Below are positions 35,405 to 48,343 of a DNA stretch of 64,000 nucleotides, piece by piece. Under the pieces are notes generated by a model that saw nothing but the letters and a program-made list of their open reading frames with translations, did no database searches and was not told where the DNA came from. The position numbers were made by a program, and so were the translations under genes. Each line of letters begins with the position of its first letter. Position 1 is the stretch's first letter. The stretch comes from Mermis nigrescens (lineage: Eukaryota; Nematoda; Enoplea; Mermithida; Mermithidae): assembly GCA_036768485.1 (NCBI GenBank), contig JAVLUZ010000743.1, positions 308,588 through 372,587 on the forward strand. The letters run 5' to 3'.

Positions 35405-37378
35405 TTAATTAAATTATTCCTAAATAATTCATTTAAATTGATTTATTTATTCCAACTAATTGATTAACTTCATTTAGATTTCTAGTCCACCTCAATTCGC
35501 TGCTTTTAAGCTCATCAGAAATTCATGACTTGCTCAAAAATAACTAATTATACAATGAGTATGAATGCCATACGCGTGAACACAAATTGTCGGTAATATC
35601 GTGAAGAAATATAAATGGATCATGTTCTTCCGATTTCAGTCGGCGATATCGCTGATATCGTCGCTTCAACGATCTCGCTGATGTCGCCGATTTTATAGGC
35701 GATATTGCTGACATCGCCACCAAAAAATCGGGAAAATCGGGGCACTTGTGAAGCAGGAAAAACAGTCGGCGATGTAGCCGACTTTTACTCCTGAAGCGAG
35801 CTGTACTGATTTTAAATTTTGTCATTTTTTCATTCTTTAGATTTGTTTATTTTATTGATTTTTCTACTTATTTTATTCATTCTATAGGTTTTATAGATTT
35901 TTAATTCTAAAAAGGCTTATAGTCACACATGGGCGTGGGGAAGGGGTTTGGGGGTATACACCCCCAGAAGTTGAAATACCCCCCCCCCCAGGAATCAAAA
36001 TACCCCCCCCGGAAAAAATTTTTTTTGCTTTTTCAGCAATTTTTTGATGCCATTGGATAGAGCTTGATGAGAAACGTCGAAAAATGGTGTTTTTTGCCAT
36101 ACGACCACTTATAAGACCATTTTTTGACCTTTAAAAATTTTTTCACCCCCTCAGAAATTTTTTCACCCCCCAGAATTTCGGTGCTGCCCACCTATGCTTA
36201 TAGTCCATTATTTTCTCAGTCTGCAAAGCAAGCCATATGTCAAAAAGTGGTCTTTACGAAGGTATGAATGAAAAAATAGCATAGGTACAAAAGTTAATGA
36301 AACCTTTAAAATTTTGTCGCCCTGCATTTGATTTTAAAAGGTTTACAACTTGGCGATACGTGTAGCATAAGATTATAAGATTTAAAACACGTTTTTCAAG
36401 CCATCCTACAATCTTTCGCTCTATTCCGTGCCAGTCCTACTCTTCAATGTGTGCCGTGGCAAACGAAAACCTTAGGTACCTGCCTACTTATAAATATCAC
36501 ATACATTGTCTGTATCAAAATGTAACGCCTTAGCGTATAGGTACTTTTAATATACTTGGGCACCCCAAAATATGTCCTGCCCACAACTTTTAAGGATTAG
36601 TTCTCGCCTGCTTGCGTATGTTAGTACCTTGCCTTACTTCTATGCTATTTCTAGATTGGTTGTCCGGATTCGGATCCTTATTTGCTTAGTGAACAAATAA
36701 TTTGCGTTTTTTTAATTCAGATTGATGAATTCTTTTAAAAGAATAAGTGTTGTATTATTTATTCCAGAAGCGGAATGCACTCCTTCAGAAAGCCGCAGAA
36801 TATATGTACTTCGATTTTTGAGTTGCTCAAAGAAGGTCTGATTTTTTTAGCAGGTTCTTATGTTTTTTTTACGCGCTAAACGACTTAGTGCTCTTCTCTT
36901 ACATCGTTAATAATTAGCTTTTTTAATTATATTAGTCGTAATTAATTCTAGTGTTTTTGCCTCAATCTGAGATTGACAATTGCAGAATCCTGACGAATTT
37001 GTTCTTCATAACTTCCTCGCAGCTGACCATAATCGCTTCATTAGATGAAATAAGCGATTCAATAAGCGCATTGATATGGTTGCGATCATAAGCATGTGAA
37101 CGTTATGTTATATGATTTGATATCAGCTTGACGAATCACATATAGTTTATAGGGAATCGTGGTAAAAATCAAGTAAAGGCAAGGACAGCATTGCAAAGAA
37201 ACGGGCTTACCATCTCTATTTTATCAGCTTGCAAAGTGTCTAGACTCAACTGTATATGTAATCGTCTGATTTTTTGATTATGTAATGAAGTAATCGTCTG
37301 GATTTTCAACCACTGCAATAAGCATACCTATTACCTATTAAGATGAAAACTTAAACTATACTTTATTTAAGGAGTCAG
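35405..37378. repeat. Second, Polinton-free copy of the target repeat
   Basis: Aligns with 6175-7580 joined to 28783-29150. At 37061-37080 it reads AATAAGCGCATTGATATGGT, with a single GCATT where the other copy holds the Polinton, which proves the insertion boundaries. Contains one unrelated insertion (35925-36195). No gene. Confidence 0.88.
35925..36195. mobile_element. Dispersed ~270-bp element with 10-bp target duplication
   Basis: GCTTATAGTC is duplicated at 35915-35924 and 36196-36205; the sister repeat near 6695 has it once. C-runs and AAATGGTGTTTTTTGCCATAC are typical of this family, which also occurs at 31600-31885, 45490-45725, 53795-54070 and, in part, near 44200-44420. Loose inverted ends (CATGGGCGTGG / GCCCACCTATG). 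Confidence 0.75.
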
Positions 37379-37439
37379 TTTAAGGAGTCAAACAGGTTGA
37401 CTCGATAGCTTTTGATAAAATGCTTTGACATCAGCTCAG

Positions 37440-38720
37440 AAAAGGGATGAATTGAGAAATCGCCAAAGAAGCTAACAATAGAGCGCCTGAAGCACTGCTA
37501 CTAGATTATCGTCATGCTGGGCATTGTATAGAGTTTGCGAACCTACAGTATGCTTTGATTAAGCAGCCTACCCCGTATTTACCAGCAACAGCCGCTGCAG
37601 TATGTAGTCATTCCACATATGGTCAGAACAAGACCCCCTGTCAATCTACGTCTTTCCAACAAGCGCGTCCAGAGACATCTAACACGTCAACACAACCATA
37701 CCGAGTTTATTGTAAACACATGGGCCACATCGGAGATGAATGTTTCCAGCGCCCGCAAAACAACAATCGAAATTATCGCAACAGCTAAGCTCACAATTCC
37801 ACTGAGTACGTGTATCGTCAGTGTAGCCAATCTAGGCCATCATTTCAAAATAACCCATCATCGTCGCGTCCAAACTACCATAACCCATATAATTCTCGTG
37901 TGTTTCAAAACTCACAGTATCCATCTATGTCCCAAAATTATGACTCCCATCAAGATTTTCGATGTTCAAGTAATGATTTTCGCCAAAATTACGGTAATCG
38001 CCAAAACTACCGTAACTCCTACAGTAATATGCGATATTATGACTATGACAGAAATGTATATGCAAACAATCGTTTTGCAGAACATTCTCAGAATTATCGC
38101 CAGCCTAATAACACATATCGACAATTTCTGTAGCAACCTATGCGTTCTAACCCCCGGCACTTACGTATTTGATATCTTTGACACCCACCATTATGTTTCC
38201 CCCACTGCTGCCGACTCAATCAACTAATAATAACAAAAATGTTCTAACTTCGTCTGTCTCGACTTCCGAAAATTTGGAACAGCTTTTTGCGTCTCAAGCT
38301 TTTCTAGAAGAACATCATCGCTTACAGAAACGTTTAGCTATCTACGAAAAGCTAAACTCGCAGGTCAAAACTCAGGATGTTGCTAACAAAACCGGAATCG
38401 GGAAAATGGCAGCCACTGTACGTTTCACCAATTTAATGCAAATTACGATCGCCGAGCAAACTACACCGGCTATCATCTCCATCATTGATGATTTACCAGA
38501 AGATATCCTTCTTGGTTTCGATTTTTGCAAACAAGCAATGCTTTTTGTAAATACATTTGAGGATTGTGCTTTTGCCAACGGTCATTGTATTGAATTGCTC
38601 TCAGAAACAGAGAAAAAACAGCTACATGTAAACCCAGATGAGCAAGTCACGCATCCGGTTTGTGCAGAAACGCAACAAGTGTTGCCATCAGTCACGTTTT
38701 CCAAACCCCCACCAACGTGA
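37440..38720 (+). pseudogene. LTR-retrotransposon gag/protease remnant
   Basis: Degraded coding in more than one frame. Two zinc-knuckle-like pieces: YRHAGHCIEF (about 37505) and YCKHMGHIGDEC (about 37710), the latter lacking its first Cys. An Asn/Tyr/Ser-rich stretch follows (37810-38130). The frame 38169-38720 has DDLPEDILLGFDFCKQAM, the end of a retropepsin domain. A reverse transcriptase is not recognisable. Confidence 0.6.
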
Positions 38721-39092
38721 ATCGTTGGATATGTGCATCACTTCAACGATTCTTAAAATCGTCAAAATGACTCATCATCATTGTTTATTCTGCAATGACT
38801 ACAAGTTTTGCCGCACCCGATTTTATGTCACAACTGGCCACATGGTCTATGAAGTAGGCCTAGAATTCGTCGCCAATACTCCACTGCTATAAGCACCGCC
38901 AGAAATTGAGCGTCGTGCAAACTATAAAATTCCAGCAGTTTTTCCACATCGTCTAGGAACTCTCTCTGACCATAAGCCCCTTTGGCGCTGACTATACGTC
39001 AAATGGTCAATATTTTTGAAGCTAAGAGTGTATTGATCGCCAAATATGAGTCTACGTTCCAATTTAATTAATCATTTCAAACAGCTAATCTT

Positions 39093-39866
39093 ATGTCTGC
39101 GCCATTGCTGCTAGAATTTCGGTTCAATCAATTCCTAGTCTGGTATCGCGAAGCTAAAATTGCTTGGCGCATGGTAGAACAACTTCGGCAAATGATCTTA
39201 TCTACATTCACAGAACGCATCTACAATCCGTTTCCAAGCGAAGTCTTTGTCGAATTTCCAGAAATCATTGCAAATATGATGGATTCATTTTCAGCGCATG
39301 AGCAAATTCAATTAATTCGTTTGTGCACCAATCCCCCTATCATGTACTCAGTCGAGCTTCCTCGCTACGCTTTGCATCAACGAATTCAAGGTTTTCTTGA
39401 TGTTCCTCTACCTAAGATTTTGGCCCAAATTCGCGCCCAACAAACCGCTGGCAACATGTCTATTTCCATGGCTCCAGCCACCAATATCTCCCTAAATTGT
39501 AGAGTGCCAATACTGGCCTCAAATGAGCTGCCGCCAAAATCGCGCCGCATCAATATCGATTTATCTGTGACAACGCAAACCATTTTGCATTTCCACCCTA
39601 TGGAAGAAGAAAGACATCAACCTGCATTGATTCGTTCGCCAACTGGCAATCTGAGTTCCTATCATATCTTCCGCCAAACCGATTTTAGTATACTGTCAAC
39701 TGTTTGTGTACCCTGCAACCCGTTGCGCCCATCTGTGCGCTACAATTCTCATCGTAGAGATCACCATGCCGCCACTGGTTGGCGATTGACCGAACAACAA
39801 ACATTTAGCCAGTCTACTATCGTTCGCATTAGTTTGTTGCGTACTTCGCGCCTCAATTCTCAATGA
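39093..39866 (+). CDS. Unknown 257-aa ORF within the LTR-element remnant
   Basis: No family recognised. An N-terminal part rich in Leu/Phe/Glu (FNQFLVWYREAKIAWRMVEQ), a middle VPLPKILAQIRAQQ, and a His/Arg/Ser-rich C-terminal half. It lies between the protease remnant and the putative 3' LTR, so it may be an extra retrotransposon gene. Could be a chance frame; base composition there is less AT-rich than in the flanks. Confidence 0.3.
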   Translation: MSAPLLLEFRFNQFLVWYREAKIAWRMVEQLRQMILSTFTERIYNPFPSEVFVEFPEIIANMMDSFSAHEQIQLIRLCTNPPIMYSVELPRYALHQRIQGFLDVPLPKILAQIRAQQTAGNMSISMAPATNISLNCRVPILASNELPPKSRRINIDLSVTTQTILHFHPMEEERHQPALIRSPTGNLSSYHIFRQTDFSILSTVCVPCNPLRPSVRYNSHRRDHHAATGWRLTEQQTFSQSTIVRISLLRTSRLNSQ

Positions 39867-40844
39867 CGCCGCAATATTATTGCACCGTGTTTTGTTGCGC
39901 CAACTGCTCCATCCGCGTCGCATTTTCCTGTCTAAACAATTGCAGGACTGTTGTCCTGCTCAGCATCATATCGTTATGCCACATTTTTTGTCTATTCCGT
40001 CTCAAGAAGTCAGACGCGCCATGTCTATGTCACGCGTTATTCTGTCCATTTTGCATGCGACTGAAGTTCGTCGTACTCGCCAGCCATTTTAATTTTTGCA
40101 ATCAATCGGATTGCCCTATTTGAACTTTAGTCTATTTGTTTGATTTTCGCTGTACCAGGATCGACATCACCAACCTCCAGCAGTTTGTCAATTCTATCAT
40201 ATTGTTCGTTTTTCTCCCATAATGTTCTTCTTTTTCTTGTACTTACTAGTGATTTTTTGCAGCCAAGCACACATTTTTCTCTCCCTTTTAAGTCATTTTT
40301 CTAGAATCTTATTACATATCTCCGTTGATCATATTATTCAATGTATATTTTTATTACCATGAATATTTTGCTGATTTTTTCCAGAAACATATTTGTTATT
40401 TCACTGTATTTGTCTTTTACTCATTTATTGTCCTTGTTCATATGTAGCTCAATTTGTCCATAGTTTGATCCTCTTGTACTTAATACTAATTAAGCCAAGT
40501 GACCTGCCCTCCTATCATAAATTACTTTTCATTCAAAATTCTCCGGGTCCTAGGCAATCAGTCATTCCGTATGTTGCACAAAACCACATTGTCAATGCAT
40601 CATCAAAGCATTGTATTTCGTCTCCCGCTGCTCAATCGTTTGACATAGCCGTACGTCATCTCATACATTTTGATGCATACGTTTGTGCATTAAGATGTGT
40701 CAGCATCCCGCTTCGATCTGCAGACACAAATCGATAATTGCCTGACTCCACGCTGTAGCCGTTTTTGCGCAAAAAGTTTGCGCACAAAGCTTGTTGCATG
40801 TGAAAATTTGCACTGCGTGCAAATTTTTCTTGATACCCGGGGAG

Positions 40845-41653
40845 TGTAGAGATCCCTCTACACGCAATTTCGCCGCGTTGGTTCAACGCGAAATTTCGTT
40901 TGTTTTGCACTACGATATACCTGAATACCAACGACTGATTGCCCCAGCTGTACATTTTTGTGCTCAATTTCCATACGCATGTACGCAACCGTTAAGCGCA
41001 ACGCTTAAGCGGCTCGCCCGGGACCACCTTCCCCTAAAAATTATCATACTTCTTATTCCTTTCCCACACATATTTTCAATCAAAATCAGGGATAGGGAAA
41101 TGGGCACTCGGGCTTAATGCGACTTGAGTACGAATTGGTATGTATGTTATAATATCTTATGTGTACTTGAAGTCATATGTGTGTGTCTCATATTTGTGCC
41201 TATCTTGTTTGTACATTCCTTTACCGTGAGCTTTGCCCATAGGCCTATTGCCATATTCTTAGATCCATTCCGTGTTTCTTTGTCCGCGTTGATACGCCTC
41301 TTTTTTCGCATCGTTTAAAACTGCGTCCAAGCGCAGTTTTGGACGCACTTTAGGAATTTTTCATTTTACATTAGTCTTCTGAGCCTGAGAGCCTCTCGCC
41401 AGCTACCAAGCTGATCGCATTTTATTTTTCCGTACGGCGACTAGCACCCGTACGTAGTTTTTAATTTCTGCTTGGCTGCAGAATTTGTCGTAGTTTTCCA
41501 GTGTAGTGTAGTGGGCACGCGTTCTTTTCGCCCCTACACGTTTGTTTTGTTATTTTGTGTGCGCCAATTTAGCATTTATTGTATGCCTTTGGCGGGGCTT
41601 TGTGCCCTTGTGAAATATATTGTCTTATTTTAACCAATTAGCGTAACACGACA
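40845..41653. repeat. Putative 3' long terminal repeat
   Basis: It starts TGTAGAG directly after a purine tract (CGGGGAG) and ends CACGACA, giving TGT...ACA ends over 809 bp. It contains GC-rich palindromes and polyA-like AT tracts. No second LTR is in the window, so this rests on end sequences and position only. The sequence 39867-40844 holds no recognisable gene. Confidence 0.45.
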
Positions 41654-42319
41654 GTTGGCAGCATGTATCCCCCATGCTGTCGCTTTTTTCATTGCTTCAT
41701 AACTTTTCTGTCCAAAAATATTGTAAAAATTATTTATTTAATTAACGATTTTGGGCTCGGTTGAATTTCTGTGCTCTTGAATTTTGGTCCTTGTGCTACA
41801 CTACATTAGGAACCCTCAATATTTTCAAGCACCGGAATTGGTCCCAAAACAAGTTGAATAATAATCTTTTTGAGCCCTCATTAGATTTCTGGGGAACTTA
41901 CATTAATTAAGTACTTAATCTCTAGGGGTTAAGTAACTAAGTTTCACTAGGTGTGCGCGTAGAGGGCCGGGCTATCTTATCCGTGCACTCGGCCGCCATT
42001 TTTAAAATTTGTCGTTTTTACTGCACGAACCTCCGCATCTCGAAATTTTTGGTCCGCGGAGCGCATGTTGCCTATGTCACACTTGCAGACTTGCATTTCA
42101 TGTTTTAACGCGAGACAATTGAGCACGAAGGAAAATCCACCGTGTACTCGTACTCTGTGGTCAAGGGCTAAAAGTAGGGCGGAGCGCGGATAACGAGTTC
42201 AAAGTGTAAATTCCTTATGTACTTTTGCTCCGCACTCCGTGCAACTTTGATGCAGTCCGCGGAATGCTAGTTCACAGTGAATTTTGCTTATGTACTCACA
42301 CTGCGCACTCCGTATCAAA

Positions 42320-42980
42320 CGGGTATAGGACAATTCGTAGGAAGACAATTCGTAGAATGACAACTGGTAGGAGGACAACTGGTAGGATGACAATTTGTAG
42401 GATAGGACAATTGGTCGGAGGACAGTTCGTAGGATGCAGTGTCACGATAAATGAAATAAAATTATATGAAGCTTAATCACACACGAACAGCACAAAAATC
42501 ATGCTCAGATAAAGGAGAGGGTTAATACGACCAGAGCAATGGGCTTCTGGAGGAAATTTTTATTATTGTGCGATTTTGGCCCAAAAATTGCAAAAAATCG
42601 TTAAAAATGTCATGTTTTTTCTCGAGTCCAGACGGTTGGGAGTGGGGAGGCGGATCCATCTTAGGTAGGGCGAAGCCCCATCCTCCTCATTCTTCAACGT
42701 TGTAAATAGGCGCCAAACAGAAGGATGATCGCGCGTTAAATGGAATTAAAACGCTGGTGCCAACCTTCCACGAAATTATTTGATCGTGGTAAGTTATGCA
42801 GAACGCGATTGTGGTTTTTCCACATTTCAATAGCAAAAATTCCTGCTCTATGCCTATTTCTGCAAATTCTCCCAACGTAGGTATCCTACTAGTTGGTATC
42901 CTACCAATTGACCTATACAACAAATTGTCTTCCTACGAATTGTCATCCTACCAGTTGTCCTCCTACGAATTGTTTTCCTA
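42320..42980. mobile_element. TIR element with tandem GACAATTNGTAGGA ends, inside the left arm
   Basis: The left end has about eight copies of a ~15-bp unit (GACAATTCGTAGGA, GACAACTGGTAGGA), the right end the same units inverted (CCTACCAGTTGTC). The host phrase TCCGTATCAAACG appears on both sides and could be the target duplication. The homologous right arm lacks the insert. Middle ~450 bp without a gene. Confidence 0.65.
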
Positions 42981-44732
42981 CTAATTGTCCGGATTCCGTA
43001 TCAAACGTATCGAAGGTGTAAAGAAGTGCGGAGCAAAAGTACATAAGGAAAAATCCTTATGTAATTTTGCTCCGCGCTCCGGGCAACTTCGATGCAGTCC
43101 GCGGAATGCGAGTACACAGTGATTTTCGCTTATATACTTGCACTGCGCACACCGTGTCAAACGTATCAAAGGTGTAAAGAAGTGCGGAGCAAAAGTACAT
43201 AAGGAAAAATCCTTATGTACTTTTGCTCCGCACTTGCTCGTCATTTTCTGTGTTGTAATCAAAGCAGTGCGGAGCGCGGACCTAAAGTACATCTCAGAAA
43301 AATGACAAAAAGTTCGTACCGCATGAACAGTATTGATTTTATCTGATAATAATCTTGAGATAGAAAACAACGATTATTGATCTATTATCATTAAAATTTG
43401 AGTCAAAAATTCTCCTTTTGTGACCATACAGCACGATCGGTAAGGTTAAGGGGTGGTCAGTGGTCACCATAGATATAAAGCATGACCGATCTGGAGGGGT
43501 CAGTCAGTACGGAGGGACAAAAATTGAGCTTTTTTGGGTCAAAATGGCCTCAAAAATTGCTAAAAGCACTAAAATAGCGTTAAAAGAAGACAATTACACA
43601 TTTTCTTTTTCGAAGTACTTTTCGATAAAATTTTCAATTTTATCCATTTTGGCCTTCATTTTGCCAAACTTTCCCCACAAACTCTCCATTTTGCCATTCT
43701 GGAAAGTGGCGTGAAAATGCAGCTAATGTCAAACTTTGGATTTTTATTCGTGTTTAGCTTTTATTTTACATATGCATCATCAAAGAATTATCCACTTCTT
43801 TGGGGCTTCTTTCGACCCACCTTCCCCCAATCTCAAGTGTGTAGACATATGTATCCAGTCGCAAGCAGACATGTCCGGGCAAAGGACGGTCTAGTACCCC
43901 ACACTTTAAAAATGGGAAATTTATCGACAAAATGAAGCAAAACGGATGAAAACTGAACATTTTCTTAAGAAATGCTTTAAATTACCCACACACTGTATAG
44001 GAACGTAGTTTTCAATGCTATTTTCGAGCTTGCACAGGTTTTTAGGGTCATTTCAGCCGAATCCGTCTTTGATCAGCTCACCTCCACTCCTACCAGCTCG
44101 GTCATGTTGTGCATCTGGTCGTTGCATTGTGTGGCTCACATCTGGATGTGGTTGGAAGAATTGGGGGTTTGCAGCCCCGTCGCCTAACGTGGGCAGCACC
44201 AAAATTCTGGGGGTGCAAGATTTTTCGAGCATCAAAAAATGGCTTTAAAAATTGTAGTGTGGTGAAAAAACACCATTTTGCATCAAAAAAATTGCGGAAA
44301 AACAAAAAATCCTAAAAATTGAATTCTGGAAATGGAAAAATGGTGTTTTTTGCCATACCACCATTTTTAAGGCAATTTTTTGACCTTTGAAAAATCTTGC
44401 ACCCCCAGAATTTTGGAGCCACCCAACTTTGGTTGTTGGGAGCGAATTGCGCGAGGCGAAATGTCGGGGACCAGTTATCCATATCCCGATTTTTCGGGCC
44501 AAAATGAAATGAGAGACTATAGTCTGTTTCATTTATTTGAGAGCTTTTTCAATAAATTTTTTTCGAAGGCTACAGTATGCATAATTAGGTGATTTGCTGT
44601 AACACGACAGAAAAGCTGAGTGGGGGTGATGGCCGACACTCTTTCATTTTTAATGTACTAAACCGTCCATATAGACTTAATTCGAGCATCTAAACGGTGT
44701 TGTGACATACTACAGTAAGTGCGCTGAATAAA

Positions 44733-44812
44733 AATCCTGCAGCAGATATCGAACCCGTGGTGCTTCGACGACAATCAGGCGTTCTACCACTCGCTAAGCG
44801 AAACTTTTTGGC
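44733..44812 (-). other. tRNA-like fragment (possible SINE or pseudo-tRNA)
   Basis: On the minus strand AGCGAGTGGTAGAACG resembles an A-box/D-arm region, GGGTTCGATATCT a B box with one mismatch, followed downstream by TTTTT. The stems are incomplete. Confidence 0.35.
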
Positions 44813-47310
44813 GATGTTTAAAATGCTAGTCTATTGTGTTTTACGGTCGATTTATGACAAGCTGAATGTGCGAATTCCATCCGCATGTTGCATGATGTGC
44901 TTGAAGACGAGAATAAATTATGCCATAAGAAATTTTATCGAAAAACACTTTCTTCCTATGTACATCGCTACAGTGATTTCTAAATGACCTACAGTAAGTA
45001 GGGAAAATATACTCACTGTAGCCTCGGAAAATGCTTGCTGACAAAGCTTTCGGATAAATAAAACAGACCTTAGTAGGCATACAAACATGATATGAAGGGT
45101 TTCACTACACCGAAATAATGGGTGGTGCAAGAGCTTCAAAAGGTCGAAAAATAGCTTTAAAAATTTTGGTACGGCCAAAAAACACTATTTTTCAACGTTT
45201 TTCAACAAGCACTATCGATTAGCATCGAAAAATAGCGAAAAAAAAACAAAAAATTTAAAAAATTGAATTCTGGAGGGGGGAGGGTGCATACCCCTAAACT
45301 CCCCCCGCCATCACGCCCACGTGTGGGTTTCAGGCTTAGAAAAAACTTTCACCTTCCACTTGTTTTTTCACCCTTCTCAGAATTCGCGATTTGACGAAAG
45401 TTCCCAGAAATCAAATAGAAATTCGTATAGAAAGCTGCATTTTATAGCTTTTTCAGTAATCCTTTAAAAATTTGTCATCTGTTCACTCTGAGGATCTAGA
45501 GCATACCTGGGCGTGGGAGGAGAGGGTTTGAGGGAGCATGCAGCTCTCCCCCGAGAAACCGAAATACCCCCAGAATCAAATTTATGAATTTTTTTGTTTT
45601 TTTTTCGAAATTTTTGATGCCCATGGATAATTAATGCACGCTGAAAAATGGTGTTTTTTCGCCATAACACTATTTTTTGACCTTTAAAAAATCTTGCAAC
45701 CCCTCAGAATTTCGTTGCTGTCCACCTTTAATCTAGACCATATATACACAAGTTGGTTGGTCTGGAAGAACAAGTAGTGAGCTCTTTTGGATCAGAATCA
45801 TCTCAACAACTGTAAACATGGTAAAATGACGCTTTGGAAAAGGTAAATCAAGTTTGAAGGAAATTTCAATTTATGACCTTAAAAACCGGTTTAAGCTCGA
45901 AAATAGCATGGAAAACTACGTTCCTATACAGTTTCTGGGTAATTTAAAGCATTTTTGAAGCAAATGTTCAGTTTTCATCCGTTTTGCCTCATTTTTTCGA
46001 TAAATTTCCCATTTTTCCATTCTGGGTTACTAGACCATCCTTTGCCCGGACATGACTGCTTGCGACTGAATACATATGTTTACACACTTGAGATTGGGGG
46101 AAGGTGGGTCAAAAGAACCCCCAAAGAAGTGGATAATTCCTTGAGGATGCAGATGTAAAATAAAAGCTAAACTCGAATAAAGATCCAAAGTTTTACGTTA
46201 GCAGCATTTTTACGCCACTTTCCAGAATGGCATAATGGAAAATTTGTGGGGACAGTTTGACAAAATGAAGGCCAAAAACGGATAAAAAATCGAAAAGTAC
46301 TCCATTTTGACCCTAAAAAGCTCAATTTTTGTCCCCCCATACTGGCTGACCCCTCCAGATCGACCATGCTTCTATATATATGGTGACCACTGACCACCCC
46401 TTAACCTTCATGCTGAATGGTCACAAAAGGAGAATTTTCGGCACAAATTTTAATGATAATAGATGAATAACCATTGTTTTCTATCTCACGATTATTATCA
46501 GATAAAATCAATACTGTTCATGCTGTGCACGAATTTTTATGTTATTTTTTTGAGAGATGTACTTTAGGTCCTCGCTCCGCACTGCTATGATAACAGCACA
46601 GAAAAAGACGAGCAAGTGCGGAGCAAAAGTACATAAGGATTTTTCTCTATGTACTTTTTGCTCCGCACTTCTTTACACCTTCGATACGGTTGATACAGAG
46701 TGCGCAGTGCGAGTACATAAGCGAAATTCACTGTGTACTCGCATACCGCGAACTGCATCAAAGTTGCTCGGAGCGCGGAGCAAGAGTACATAAGGATTTT
46801 TCCTTATGTACTTTTGCTCCGCACTTCTTCACACCTTTGATACATTTGATACGGTGTGCGCAGTGCGAGTACATAAGTGAAATTCACTGTGTACTCGCAT
46901 TTCGCGGACTGCATCAAAGTAGCCTGGAGCGCGGAGCAAAAGTACATAAGGATTTTTCCTTATGTACTTTTGCTCCGCACTTCTTCACACCTTTGATAAG
47001 TTTGATACCGTGTGCGCAGTGCGAGTTCATAAGCGAAATTCACTGTGTACTCGCATTCCGCGGACTGCATCAAAGTTGCACGGAGCACGGAGCAAAAGTA
47101 CATAAGGAATTTACACTGTGTACTCGTTGTCCGCGCTCCGCCCCACTTTCAGCTCTTGACCACGGAGTACGAGTACACAGTGGATTTTCCTTATGTACTC
47201 GTGCTCAACTGTCTCGCGTTAAAACATGAAATACAAGTCTGCAATTGCGACACAGGCAACATGCGCTCCGCGGACCGAAAAGTTCGAAATGCGGAGGTCC
47301 ATGAGCGCAT

Positions 47311-48016
47311 AAGCGAAGTTTCGGGTTAAGTAAGAGGTGAATGTAGGCACCGCGCTACGTTTACAAATGTGTCGTGGCTACTTTAGGTCAAAATAGTTCT
47401 CCGCCAAACCCACTGAACTGGTTTATTTTCCAAGAAAGGCTCTGCGATACACCTGTAATCTGAACCCAGATCCTAGTGAATACCCTGCTACACAATAATT
47501 AAAGACTGTAATTCCAAGATCGATTTTCTACGCTAGTGAATAATATTCTAATGTCGTTAGATGGAGTTTGTTGAGAAATCTCGTAAAATTATAATTTAAG
47601 CCATGTGCAATTTTTGAGAGGCTTTTTGTTTATTTTTCTCAGAAATTTTAAAAAGTATTCTAAACCTTGCTTTAGGTGAAGTTCCGCTCTGATTGTTTGA
47701 TTTTGATAATGCTCACCTTAGGAGGACAGTATCCGAATTTTGGAGGTCCGATGGAGCAACATCGTTAAAAATAGCACCTAAAATTATATACTGGGCCGTC
47801 TGTCGCTTTTTATACGGAAGGAGGATCCGCCAGATTCGCAAAGGTAGTCCACTAGACATGCATATGGAGGTTTCGGGGCCTAAACCAGACATGCAGTTGA
47901 GGGTTGAGAGTCTAGACCCCCTGAATAAAAAAATGGGAAATTTTTGGGGGGAATGGAGCAAAATATAAACCAAACAGATGACAAATTGGAAATTGTCTTC
48001 AAAATTGTTTGAAATC
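47311..48016. other. Intergenic spacer, no gene seen
   Basis: AT-rich host sequence between the large inverted repeat and the second astacin segment. One open stretch near 47693-47968 lacks motifs. Confidence 0.5.
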
Positions 48017-48204
48017 AACTATGAACTGTGGAGTAACGTAATCCACTTTTAGGATTTATACCAATTTTTGAGGTCATTCTATCCCAAAAGAGCTCAGTTT
48101 TTGATCCACAGACCGACTGATACCCCCTATCCCCGATCGGCCATGCTCTGCACACACGGTCCAGACCTCCCAGACCACGACGCCCAAGTGAGGTGCTCGC
48201 TCAC

Positions 48205-48343
48205 TTCTTATTTCGGAACAATATGTTTCCTTCAAAGTAAACACGTCCAGTTCTGATAATTTATCGCGCGTACCCATACGTTTGATGTTCTCTGCTTCAT
48301 TCCACTTTGGCGTCATAGTATACTTTGATTTATCGATTGCGAA
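48205..48343 (-). CDS. Astacin metalloprotease, C-terminal catalytic exon (copy B)
   Basis: A 139-bp exon with acceptor TTTTTTTGCAG and donor GTGAGC, the same length and phase as copy A. Encodes FAIDKSKYTMTPKW and LSELDVFTLKETYC. Belongs with the exons at 50790-50993 and 54218-54435, and perhaps 57180-57340, all on the minus strand, forming one gene of about 9 kb. No inactivating change in this exon. Confidence 0.8.

Larger units (their letters stand above)
42030..47310. repeat. Large imperfect inverted repeat with tandem units in the arms
   Basis: The left arm (42030-44010) matches the right arm (45910-47310) in reverse complement, from ACCTCCGCAT inward. Each arm has ~150-200-bp tandem units with TTATGTACTTTTGCTCCGCA and TGATGCAGTCCGCGGAATGC, then a GGTGGTCAGTGGTCACCAT unit. 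Frames through the arms only translate the repeat. The centre (44.0-45.9 kb) holds copies of smaller elements. Probably a foldback-type element or an inverted duplication; outer ends and a target duplication are unclear. Confidence 0.75.

Noticed and set aside
37619..38227. A 202-codon frame as a separate gene
   Set aside because: It is a shadow of the gag-like zinc-knuckle frames, rich in Thr/Ile/His from an out-of-frame repeat, and has no motif.
39093..41117. Envelope gene of an endogenous retrovirus
   Set aside because: No signal peptide, membrane anchor or envelope motif was found in the frames there; I only report an unknown ORF in an LTR remnant.
46690..47229. A 179-codon open frame in the right arm of the large inverted repeat
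   Set aside because: It consists of the tandem DNA unit translated repeatedly; the mirror arm gives similar frames on the other strand.
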